Source: Bacteroidales bacterium
GTDB taxonomy: Bacteria > Bacteroidota > Bacteroidia > Bacteroidales > BM520
DNA: 12,039 bases
NCBI GenBank assembly: GCA_028701815.1
Contig: JAQVPY010000053.1
Coordinates: forward strand, 1 to 12,039
Direction of reading: 5' to 3'
Both the position numbers and the translations under genes were made by a program. Below, in pieces: positions 1 through 7,420 of the stretch (position 1 is the stretch's first letter; every line of letters starts with the position of its first letter). The notes beneath the pieces were generated by a model that was not told the DNA's origin, made no database searches, and saw only the letters and a program-made list of their open reading frames with translations.

Positions 1-1255
1 TTGTCGATTCGAGTCGACGTTCGTGATTTGAGTTGAGATGTATCTTGCAGTCGCGGAGTTTTCTGTTGTTAAGGCTGACTTTTTTAGCCGTTTCACGGGC
101 TATCTTTTTTATGTCGTTGATATTTTTTCGCTCTTTTTCCGAATCTATAATCCTTTTATACAGGTTGTCGGCAGTTTGCTTATTTTTATAAAGGTAGTTG
201 TCGAGGTTTTTCTTGATAAAATCGACAATAAAAGTTTTAAGGGAGCGGCCGTCAGGTTCCATGGTCAGGGATCCGAGTTTGGTTTTTGTCTGTCCTTCGA
301 AAGTGGGTTCTGTTATTTTGATACTGACGGCGACTAAAACGGCATATCTGATATCCTGGGGGTCTATATCTTTTTTATAGAAGTCCTTTACAGTTCTTAC
401 GAGGGCTTCTTTCACTGCGGCCACGTGGGTTCCGCCTTGGGGCGTATATTGGCTGTTGGCGAAAGAGAAATACTCTTCGCTATATGAGCTCAGCCTATGG
501 GTGAATGCGATATCGATATCGTCATCGGAGAAATGAATTATAGGATAAGCCATTTCTTCTTCGGAGATATTCTTTGCGAGCAGGTCGAGTAATCCGTTTT
601 TGGAAGTATATTTCTGGCCGTTGCAGCTGATGGTAAGGCCCACATTCAGATAGCAGTAATTCCACAACAGGTTGTCGATATATTCATCGATATATCTGTA
701 GTTGATAAACATGTCCGGGTCTGGGGAAAAGCTTATCATGGTGCCATTTTTTTCTGTGGTGTCAATGATGCCTGAGTCGGATATCAGATTTCCGAATTCG
801 AATTTCACTATTCTTGTTTTTCCGTCTCTGAATGCCTGGGCTTTAAAATATGCCGACAAGGCGTTAACGGCTTTAGAGCCGACGCCGTTTAAGCCCACGG
901 AGCGTTTAAAGGCCTTCGTGTCATATTTGCCGCCGGTATTCATAATTCCGACACAGTTTTTCAGGCTGTCCAAAGGGATGCCTCGTCCGTAATCGCGGAC
1001 GGAGACATTTTTTTCGTCGATGGATATGTTGATAGTTTTGCCGTAGCCCATCATAAATTCATCTATAGAGTTGTCTATAATTTCTTTGAGCAGGATATAT
1101 ATTCCATCGTCTTGGGCCGAACCGTCGCCAAGTTTTCCTATATACATTCCGGGACGTAGCCGGATATGTTCATTCCACGACAGAGTCTGGATATTGTCGT
1201 CTGTGTAATCGTTTGAGTTTTCCAGGTCAAGTAAGTTTACTTCTTCAGTACCCAT
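1..1255 (-). CDS. parE: DNA topoisomerase IV subunit B (ParE), N-terminal part, runs off the left edge
   Basis: ATPase subunit of topoisomerase IV, the type IIA enzyme that decatenates daughter chromosomes in the cytoplasm with ParC. About 418 residues are present. The GHKL ATPase motifs are all visible: Glu58 and Asn62 in KEIIDNSIDE (general base and Mg-binding Asn, matching GyrB Glu42 and Asn46), DYGRGIP at 88-94, GLNGVG at 121-126, and the transducer-loop lysine in GQTKTKLG at 321-328. The window ends just before the expected TOPRIM EGDSA motif, so that domain and the C-terminus are missing only because of the edge. ParE is preferred over GyrB because the RPGMYIGKLGDGS...DDGIYILLKE stretch matches Bacteroidetes ParE as I remember it. 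The ATG at 1255 is chosen because no in-frame start follows it before the conserved RPGMYIG segment. It lies inside the last codons of the upstream CAP-SPOR gene (19 bp overlap), so translational coupling is likely. No promoter of its own was seen. Confidence 0.93.
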   Translation of the reverse strand, partial: MGTEEVNLLDLENSNDYTDDNIQTLSWNEHIRLRPGMYIGKLGDGSAQDDGIYILLKEIIDNSIDEFMMGYGKTINISIDEKNVSVRDYGRGIPLDSLKNCVGIMNTGGKYDTKAFKRSVGLNGVGSKAVNALSAYFKAQAFRDGKTRIVKFEFGNLISDSGIIDTTEKNGTMISFSPDPDMFINYRYIDEYIDNLLWNYCYLNVGLTISCNGQKYTSKNGLLDLLAKNISEEEMAYPIIHFSDDDIDIAFTHRLSSYSEEYFSFANSQYTPQGGTHVAAVKEALVRTVKDFYKKDIDPQDIRYAVLVAVSIKITEPTFEGQTKTKLGSLTMEPDGRSLKTFIVDFIKKNLDNYLYKNKQTADNLYKRIIDSEKERKNINDIKKIARETAKKVSLNNRKLRDCKIHLNSNHERRLEST

Positions 1256-2166
1256 GCGTCTTTATATTCTTTAGTTTTAGATAATTCTTTTTTATATTGG
1301 ATTGCAGTTTCGTAGGAGTGGAAACTTTTTGCGGAGATTCTATATTTAGACTTTACAATTATGACCTCCGTTTCAGAGAGGCCTTTTTCACGATATCTTT
1401 TGGCGAGTTTTTCCGCCTCGGATTTATTGCCCGCGATAGCTATTATCACGTACCATGTGTCTGTGGAGGCAGCTTCGATTTCCGGGGCATTGTCGACCTT
1501 TGGAGCTTGCTCTTCGTTTTTGTTGCCGTCGCCTATCACCGGAGAGCTCACTGTATCAGCAACAGCATCAGCTGTCGTTGTTATCTCTTTGGCTTCTACT
1601 TTCTTTTTTTTATCTATTTTCATGACCCTATCGTCAGGGAGCGGTCCCAGCCATACAGAGACATAGCCCTCAAATTCGGCTATACCGATGGTTAGCCATT
1701 TGGTGGCGGCGTAAGGAGCTTTATTTAGAATGAGCCGGTTGAAAGCAGGCGTAGAAATCCATGCGTTAACCACATCTGAACAGGTGAATTCGCCATTATT
1801 ATAATATACCATTTCCATCGACTGTCCCGAGTAATAAGTCAATTCAGCCGGTTTCTTTTTCATGTCGCGTATGGCGGTTTTCGATTTATCATAGCATAGT
1901 TGGCGCCAGCGTCCTTTATCCGACCATGAGTTGAGAGAGCCGCAGGCTTTATGCGGGGTGTTGAAAAACAGATCTTTAACGTGGACGTCGGCGACATAAC
2001 ATAAAGCTGTAGACAACGATAGTGCGGACAGGCCGTTGTCGACTCTGTATTCGTTGATCAACTCATATATTTTTGCTTCCTTATTCTCTATGGTTATACT
2101 GTTATAATCTTGAGAATAAATGTTATATGAAATGATACATAATAAAAAGAATATATTGCGTTTCAT
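1237..2166 (-). CDS. Secreted CAP (SCP/PR1-like) protein with C-terminal SPOR domain
   Basis: A 309-residue exported protein with a signal peptide at about 1-18 (hydrophobic core, cut near YS|Q19). A CAP domain spans about 29-178, starting with INEYR, GLSALSLSTALCYVA and His62 in the usual first-histidine place. A Lys/Asp/Glu/Ala-rich linker covers about 183-236. A SPOR domain fills 237-309 (begins TWYVIIAI, ends DAWVLKK). SPOR domains bind septal peptidoglycan lacking stem peptides, which suggests a periplasmic, envelope-associated protein; the CAP function is unknown. The second conserved CAP histidine, expected six residues after Trp136 in a W-x-x-S-P-G-H type motif, is Phe142 here (WISTPAFNR), so the canonical His/Glu metal site looks incomplete. 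Cysteines at 56, 75, 91 and 129 could form disulfides. It is the first gene of a probable two-gene unit with parE and has its own -7 element about 30 bp upstream of the start. The link to parE is positional only. Confidence 0.88.
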   Translation of the reverse strand: MKRNIFFLLCIISYNIYSQDYNSITIENKEAKIYELINEYRVDNGLSALSLSTALCYVADVHVKDLFFNTPHKACGSLNSWSDKGRWRQLCYDKSKTAIRDMKKKPAELTYYSGQSMEMVYYNNGEFTCSDVVNAWISTPAFNRLILNKAPYAATKWLTIGIAEFEGYVSVWLGPLPDDRVMKIDKKKKVEAKEITTTADAVADTVSSPVIGDGNKNEEQAPKVDNAPEIEAASTDTWYVIIAIAGNKSEAEKLAKRYREKGLSETEVIIVKSKYRISAKSFHSYETAIQYKKELSKTKEYKDAWVLKK

Positions 2167-2194
2167 TGTCGATTTGTCATACGATTACAAACAT

Positions 2195-2202
2195 CAAAGA
2201 TA
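2195..2202 (-). promoter_or_regulatory. Bacteroidetes-type -7 promoter element for the CAP-SPOR/parE unit
   Basis: Read on the minus strand this is TATCTTTG, a perfect match to the Bacteroidetes sigma-ABfr -7 consensus TAnnTTTG. It ends 28 bp before the ATG at 2166, giving a predicted leader of about 20 nt. No clean TTTG -33 element lies at the usual distance, so the upstream half is weak or degenerate. Confidence 0.6.
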
Positions 2203-2268
2203 CTAATTTTTTCGTAAATAATCGAGGAAGTGAAAAGTGTTTTTTTTACAAAAAATTAAAAATTATAT

Positions 2269-2276
2269 TATCTTTG
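2269..2276 (+). promoter_or_regulatory. Bacteroidetes-type -7 promoter element for the SusC/SusD/PNGase-like operon
   Basis: TATCTTTG is a perfect match to the TAnnTTTG -7 consensus and has the same eight bases as the divergent element at 2195-2202. A run of T followed by ACA (2240-2250) stands where the -33 TTTG would be, about 21 bp upstream, but it is not an exact match. Transcription would start near 2280-2283, giving a leader of about 90 nt before the SusC start at 2375. No other candidate of this quality was seen in the other gaps of the rightward cluster. Confidence 0.62.
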
Positions 2277-2278
2277 CA

Positions 2279-2301
2279 AGGTAGAGTATTCTACTTTTTT
2301 T
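2279..2301 (+). promoter_or_regulatory. Inverted repeat followed by a T run at the predicted transcription start
   Basis: The half-sites GTAGA and TCTAC flank a 4-base spacer (2281-2294). The stem can extend to 7 pairs by one A-T and one G-T pair, and seven T follow at 2295-2301. Because it overlaps the predicted +1, it could be an operator, or a hairpin at the very 5' end of the mRNA that affects stability. It resembles a small intrinsic terminator, but a terminator starting at +1 makes little sense and the stem is AT-rich and short. The repeat is seen directly; any role is inference. Confidence 0.35.
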
Positions 2302-2304
2302 ACT

Positions 2305-2314
2305 AACGCGCGTT
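2305..2314. repeat. Perfect 10 bp palindrome AACGCGCGTT in the leader of the rightward operon
   Basis: A perfectly self-complementary, GC-rich decamer in an otherwise AT-rich leader, about 25-30 nt after the predicted transcription start and 60 nt before the SusC start codon. It could be a repressor site or the core of a short hairpin, or it may be chance. No second copy was noticed near the other genes. Confidence 0.3.
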
Positions 2315-2374
2315 CTCTATTAATGACTGATATTTAGAGGTTAAAATAATATTTATAAATATAATGACTACTAT

Positions 2375-5300
2375 ATGAAGAAAAAACTACTATTTAGTAT
2401 CTTGTTCTCTTTGATATGCATTTTTTATGCAAGAGCACAAGTTGTTTCTGTTTCCGGAGTGGTAACCTCTGCGGAGGATCAATCGACGATGCCGGGAGTG
2501 ACTATTCAAATAAAAGGGACTACCAGTGGTACGATTACGGATTTTAACGGTGCATATTCTTTACAGACAGAGGCCAATTCCGTTCTTATTTTTAGTTCTG
2601 TCGGCTTTGAGACGATGGAGATACCTTTACGTGGACGTACAAGGCTTGATGTGGTATTAAATCCTGACGCACAGTCTCTTGAGGGTGTAGTCGTAACAGC
2701 TCTTGGCATTTCAAGGCAAAAAAGGGAGTTAGGATATGCTACAGAGGAAGTCAGCGGCGATGTAGTCGCCCGTTCCGGCGCAGGAAGTGTTATTTCTGCT
2801 TTGAGCGGTCGTTCCGCCGGTGTACAGATCATCAACCCTACCGGTGTTGACGGATCCTCTTCCCGTATAGTCATACGTGGAAACAACAGTCTTTCAGAAA
2901 ACAATCAGCCGTTGATTGTAGTCGATGGTGTGCCTATGTCTAATGAGAGTGGCATGACCGGCTTTAACGGAAGAGACTGGGGGACGGCGTTAAATAATAT
3001 TAACCAGGAAGATATAGAAGATATCAATATCTTAAAGGGACCTACTGCGGCTGCTCTTTACGGCGCGCGAGGAGGTAACGGAGTCGTGTTGATTACCACA
3101 AAGAAGGGTAGCAGACAAAAAGGTCTGGGTATATCTTATACTGTGTCTTACAAGATGACCACTCCATATTTATTCCGTGACGTGCAAAACAAATACGGTG
3201 CCGGCGGTCCGTTGTCATTTGAAAAGCCTACATTACAGACGAATGATGACGGCGTATATGTATATCCGGGTATATACAATTCAAGTGATGGCCCTGAAAA
3301 TGGAGAGCCTACAAATACTACTTTCGGCTATTACGGCAGTTCTGTTTCCTGGGGTCCGGAGATGGACGGTACGGAGGTGCTTTGGTGGGATGGCGTAATG
3401 CGTTCTTATTCACCGCAGCCTGACAACTTGAGCATGCTGTTTAATAATGGTAATGCGCTGACAAACAACATCTCTTTTTCGAATGCAGGAGAATTCGGGT
3501 CGGTACGCGTTTCATTGACTGACAGTCGTTCCAATGCCATCATAGACAACTGTAAGTTGTCGCAGACGACCGTTAACGTGGGTGCAACCCTCAACGTTTC
3601 CAAGAAGATCAAAGCTGATGTGTCTGTTTCATATATGGATTATAACCGTTTAAACAGTCCCGAATTAGGCGAGTCTTACAGCAACTTCTGTAAAGGTCTT
3701 CTTTATGGGTGGCCTCGCAGCTGGAAAGGTCTTGAAGCACAGACTTACGAAAATGAGGACGGGACCATGTACGACTGGTCGGAATACAGCTATAGTACTT
3801 ATTTTCCATATATGAACTATAATACGTTCTGGTCTTTCTATAATAATAATACGACCCTCGACAGGTCTAAATTCCTCGGCTCGTTACGTTTAACTTATGA
3901 TATTACCGACTGGTTAACATTAGCGGGTAAGGCCGGTGTGGATTTCAGCCTCGACAAATGGAGAACTACCAATAAACCTACTGAGGCCGACGGCGTCAGC
4001 GGTGGTTCATACAGCAGTTCCATGGGTAAGTATTATACCATTGATGCCGACTTCTTATTAACGGCGCATAAGAAAAATATCTTTGATAGCAAGTTGAGCG
4101 CAAGCATCTCCGGCGGTGCCGAAAGGCTTTACAGAAATGACTATTCTATGGGGGCATCTTCCGGTTCCAACTGGGTATACCCGTACTTATATACGTTTTA
4201 TAATTATAACACAGTCACCTCTTCATTGCTTCCGAGTGAATCATATTATGAGAAACAGGTCAATTCCGTTTACGGTTTTTTGAACTTGGGCTATGACGAT
4301 TACTTGTTCCTTGATGTCACCGGTAGAAATGACTGGTCGTCAACATTACCTTCTTCCAATAACAGCTATTTTTATCCTTCCGTATCTTTGAGTTTTATAC
4401 CCACGGAAGCCTTTAATGCAGCTTGGGGACCAGTAACCTTCCTGAAATTCCGCGGTTCATTTGCTATGACTGCTTCGGATGATGATCCGTATAAACTCGA
4501 TTTCTCATACGACAGGGGCACTTTTGCAAATCAGGTGACGGCTTCTTTCCCGTACACCGTTCCTCCTTTGGAACTGAAGCCGCAGCGTCAGCGTTCTTAT
4601 GAAGCTGGGTTCAATATAGAGTTTATGGAAAAAGTTAATTTCGACTTCTCCTATTATTATATCTATGCTTATGATCAGATAATTCAAGCGCCGATGGCTG
4701 CCTCTTCAGGTGCCGGAAGCGTTAAGACAAACTCAGGTATTATAACAAATGCCGGTATAGAAGGTATCATTGACTATAAGGTATTACAAAAGAAAGATCT
4801 GTTTCTTGAAATTGGGCTTAATTTTGCCCGTAACAGAAATAAAATCGTCAGTCTTGGCGGATTCGACATGTTTGAACTTGCTTCTTTGTGGGGGTCAAAC
4901 GGTCCGACCATTGCTGTAACCGAAGGTGAATATTACGGTACTATCTACGGATGGGATTATGTGTATTCTTATATCGACGAAAGTGGCACCACTGTCGGTC
5001 CTTTCTATGACGATAAGGGCAACGCGTTACCACTTCTCAACGATGAAGGGACCGAATATCTGATTACCGATTCCAAGGTTGCCGTAGGGAACTCTGCTCC
5101 CTGGCTTACCGGAGGCGTTACTTTCAGACTTGGGTGGAAGGATTTTACCCTTTCCGGTCTTATTGATGCCAAGCTCGGGGGAGATATCTATTGCGGCTCA
5201 TACGTTATTTCAATGCAGACGGGACAGAGCCCCGAAACATTATATGAGCGTGATGGTAACGGCTTGCCGTATTATGACAAAGACGGGAACTTCCTCGGTA

Positions 5301-5680
5301 ACTATGGGGTGATCCTTCCCGGCGTCCATTCAGACGGAACCGTTAATGAAACGGTAGTGCATTATTATTATAAATATTTGCCTAATATGGGCGGTTGGGG
5401 TCATACCCTTACTACCCCCGGTATCCTCGAAAACACATGGATTAAAATGCGCGAGTTGTCGCTGTCATATAAATTGCCGCAAAAACTTCTCGACAAGCAG
5501 AAATTCTTCCAGTCATTTGAAATCGCACTTGTGGGACGTGATTTGTTCTATTTCTATAAATCGCTGCCCGATGATATAAATCCTGAAGGGACATTAGGTT
5601 CCGGTAATGCACAGGGACTTGAATATGCTTCATATCCCGGCACAAGATCTTTTATGCTAACTCTTAAAATGTCTTTATAA
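2375..5680 (+). CDS. SusC/RagA-family TonB-linked outer-membrane transporter
   Basis: An outer-membrane barrel that imports oligosaccharides or peptides with a SusD lid, powered by TonB-ExbBD. The 1101 residues fit the family's usual size. A signal peptide spans 1-21 (ARA|Q). The carboxypeptidase-regulatory-like (DUF4480-type) domain is at about 24-100, with SGVVTSAEDQSTMPGVTI and the TDFNGAYSL motif. The TonB box region LEGVVVTALG lies at 102-111. The plug follows to about 245, with ALSGRSAGVQI, the IRGNNSL and PLIVVDGVPM motifs, and its end ILKGPTAAALYGARGGNGVVLITTKKG. The barrel takes up the rest. The ATG is set by the signal peptide directly after it. It is first in the cluster, 34 bp before the SusD-like gene. 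One small oddity is the C-terminus ...LKMSL: the last residue is Leu rather than the aromatic residue usual for outer-membrane barrels. The substrate cannot be read from the sequence; the PNGase-like neighbour suggests N-glycans or glycopeptides. Confidence 0.97.
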   Translation: MKKKLLFSILFSLICIFYARAQVVSVSGVVTSAEDQSTMPGVTIQIKGTTSGTITDFNGAYSLQTEANSVLIFSSVGFETMEIPLRGRTRLDVVLNPDAQSLEGVVVTALGISRQKRELGYATEEVSGDVVARSGAGSVISALSGRSAGVQIINPTGVDGSSSRIVIRGNNSLSENNQPLIVVDGVPMSNESGMTGFNGRDWGTALNNINQEDIEDINILKGPTAAALYGARGGNGVVLITTKKGSRQKGLGISYTVSYKMTTPYLFRDVQNKYGAGGPLSFEKPTLQTNDDGVYVYPGIYNSSDGPENGEPTNTTFGYYGSSVSWGPEMDGTEVLWWDGVMRSYSPQPDNLSMLFNNGNALTNNISFSNAGEFGSVRVSLTDSRSNAIIDNCKLSQTTVNVGATLNVSKKIKADVSVSYMDYNRLNSPELGESYSNFCKGLLYGWPRSWKGLEAQTYENEDGTMYDWSEYSYSTYFPYMNYNTFWSFYNNNTTLDRSKFLGSLRLTYDITDWLTLAGKAGVDFSLDKWRTTNKPTEADGVSGGSYSSSMGKYYTIDADFLLTAHKKNIFDSKLSASISGGAERLYRNDYSMGASSGSNWVYPYLYTFYNYNTVTSSLLPSESYYEKQVNSVYGFLNLGYDDYLFLDVTGRNDWSSTLPSSNNSYFYPSVSLSFIPTEAFNAAWGPVTFLKFRGSFAMTASDDDPYKLDFSYDRGTFANQVTASFPYTVPPLELKPQRQRSYEAGFNIEFMEKVNFDFSYYYIYAYDQIIQAPMAASSGAGSVKTNSGIITNAGIEGIIDYKVLQKKDLFLEIGLNFARNRNKIVSLGGFDMFELASLWGSNGPTIAVTEGEYYGTIYGWDYVYSYIDESGTTVGPFYDDKGNALPLLNDEGTEYLITDSKVAVGNSAPWLTGGVTFRLGWKDFTLSGLIDAKLGGDIYCGSYVISMQTGQSPETLYERDGNGLPYYDKDGNFLGNYGVILPGVHSDGTVNETVVHYYYKYLPNMGGWGHTLTTPGILENTWIKMRELSLSYKLPQKLLDKQKFFQSFEIALVGRDLFYFYKSLPDDINPEGTLGSGNAQGLEYASYPGTRSFMLTLKMSL

Positions 5681-5714
5681 ACATTTATTGATTAATTAAA
5701 AAGAAATAAGACTT

Positions 5715-7388
5715 ATGAAAAAGATTATAATATATTTATCCGTTTGTTGCACACTCCTTGTCTCCTGTACTAATGGGTTCGAGGAGATGAATACAAGTCC
5801 TACCTCTCCTTCCGGTGCGTACGACTATGCTATCTTTACAAATATAATTTCTTCTTTGATCCTTGGTGGAAATGAACAATTTTACCTGAGCAACGAAATC
5901 TTTTATCCCGAAAGTGAATTGGGGGCTCTGATAGCTGATGCATGGAGCAATTATACCATAGGTACAGAGGAGGTCTGGTCGAGCTATTATTATGCGCTTG
6001 CAGATATGAGAGAACTCGAGATAAGACTCGACAATCATTGCGAAGAAGCCGGTGACGAAGAACTCTGGGATCTTGTCAGGGCGAAATTATATGTGCTTAG
6101 AGCATATAGAACCTTTAAGGTTACCGATATGTTTGGTGACATTCCGTATTTTGAAGCCGGAAAGATATGGCAACAGACTGATAATGAATTGTATCGCAAG
6201 CCTCCTTTTGATTCCCAGGAGCTTATATACAAGTCGTTGTTAGAAGACCTCGTCTGGGCTCGTGACATTTTAAATTCCGGTAATACCACTACTACTCTCG
6301 GAAATGAATATGAGGAGTTTTCAAGTGCAGATGTTTTGTTCTATAATAACAACAATTCGTGGGCTAAATTTGCCAACGCCTTGATTCTTAGACACGCATT
6401 GCGCATGTATGACAAAGACCCGATTTATGCCACCCCTTTGATAATTGACGCATACAACGGACCCCAGATTGAAGCTTATGGCGATATCTGTATGTGGCCT
6501 GCAAGTCTAAACTGGACTAACGGCAGCGTGCACTGGTCGTTTAGAGAGCACAACAACCTTAGAATGGGAGAAACGATGTGGAAATGTATGTCTATTGATG
6601 ATACTACAACTTTTGAAAATGGTATTTTCGATTATAGAGCATATATTTTCTTCGATTCTAACAATAAATCCGAAGGTCATCCTTATGGACAATGGGTGCC
6701 TTTCCCACAGATAAGAACTTCCAGCACCCCTTCAGAGGGCGGTTCTCCGTATTCCGACTCGAGACGTTCCAACTATTGGTTTAAACCGAAATGTAATTAT
6801 TCTCCATTTAACTTCTATCTTATCAGAGATGACAGCTATATCCCTGAAATTTTATTCACCTCGGCGGATTTTCATCTCTTGAAAGCTGAAGTTATGGCCA
6901 AGGGTATTGTGTCTGCCTCATTATATGAAATAGACAATGAGTTAAGTACGGCGATCAAATATTCCTTCTATTTCTGGAATCAGATGCCGGACAACAGTAA
7001 ATATTGGACTGAGTTTTATCCTCCGTACGCAGCGGAAATGTTGTATGATATTGATACTCGCGCACAGCGTATGGCATCAAACGTTATGAATTACCGCTAC
7101 TATATGTCGGACCCGTATATATTAGTTGACAACGAGGGTTATCTTAAGGCGATATATGAGCAGAGATGGATCAATCTTTTCCGCCAGCCGTGGGAAGCAT
7201 GGGCGCTTGCGCGTTCGACACATAACACTCCTACTACGACGGACTATGAAAAACTTGTGTCAAACAGGATGCCTTATCCGCCTTCAGAGAAAGAATATAA
7301 CAGAGCTAATTATGATGCTCAGGTGGCTACTATGCCTCTGGGAGATACCAAATATACACCGGTGTGGTGGGAAGCGGTTGGCAATTAA
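5715..7388 (+). CDS. SusD/RagB-family surface lipoprotein (SusD-like_2 type)
   Basis: A 557-residue substrate-capturing lid for the SusC-like barrel encoded 34 bp upstream. The lipoprotein signal peptide has lipobox LVSC with Cys18 as the acylated residue; the mature start CTNGFEEMNTSP carries acidic residues soon after the cysteine, as in surface-exported Bacteroidetes lipoproteins. The body has SusD-like_2 hallmarks: an early helical part with AKLYVLRAYRTFKVTDMFGDIPY (about 122-144), ILRHALRMYDKDP in the TPR-like core, DFHLLKAEVMAKG, and a C-terminal EQRWINLFRQPWEAWALAR segment. It is rich in Tyr and Trp, consistent with carbohydrate contacts, but no binding site can be assigned from sequence. 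It is part of the same cluster as the upstream transporter and the downstream PNGase F-like gene (32 bp gap). The glycan-versus-peptide question applies here too, because RagB-like members of the superfamily bind peptides. Confidence 0.95.
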   Translation: MKKIIIYLSVCCTLLVSCTNGFEEMNTSPTSPSGAYDYAIFTNIISSLILGGNEQFYLSNEIFYPESELGALIADAWSNYTIGTEEVWSSYYYALADMRELEIRLDNHCEEAGDEELWDLVRAKLYVLRAYRTFKVTDMFGDIPYFEAGKIWQQTDNELYRKPPFDSQELIYKSLLEDLVWARDILNSGNTTTTLGNEYEEFSSADVLFYNNNNSWAKFANALILRHALRMYDKDPIYATPLIIDAYNGPQIEAYGDICMWPASLNWTNGSVHWSFREHNNLRMGETMWKCMSIDDTTTFENGIFDYRAYIFFDSNNKSEGHPYGQWVPFPQIRTSSTPSEGGSPYSDSRRSNYWFKPKCNYSPFNFYLIRDDSYIPEILFTSADFHLLKAEVMAKGIVSASLYEIDNELSTAIKYSFYFWNQMPDNSKYWTEFYPPYAAEMLYDIDTRAQRMASNVMNYRYYMSDPYILVDNEGYLKAIYEQRWINLFRQPWEAWALARSTHNTPTTTDYEKLVSNRMPYPPSEKEYNRANYDAQVATMPLGDTKYTPVWWEAVGN

Positions 7389-7420
7389 CAAATAATAATT
7401 AAAACTTAACAATTTGAGAT

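Noticed and set aside
38..992. Open frames on the plus strand across the left end
   Set aside because: They lie antisense to a continuous ParE reading frame with all GHKL ATPase motifs, and their translations show no recognisable domain.
1297..1695. Plus-strand open frames of 101 and 132 codons
   Set aside because: Antisense to the CAP-SPOR gene, low-complexity Phe/Ser-rich translation, no family resemblance.
2279..2301. Intrinsic terminator
   Set aside because: The hairpin plus T run has the right shape, but the stem is short and AT-rich, no gene ends upstream on the plus strand, and it coincides with the predicted transcription start. Kept only as a possible operator or 5' hairpin.
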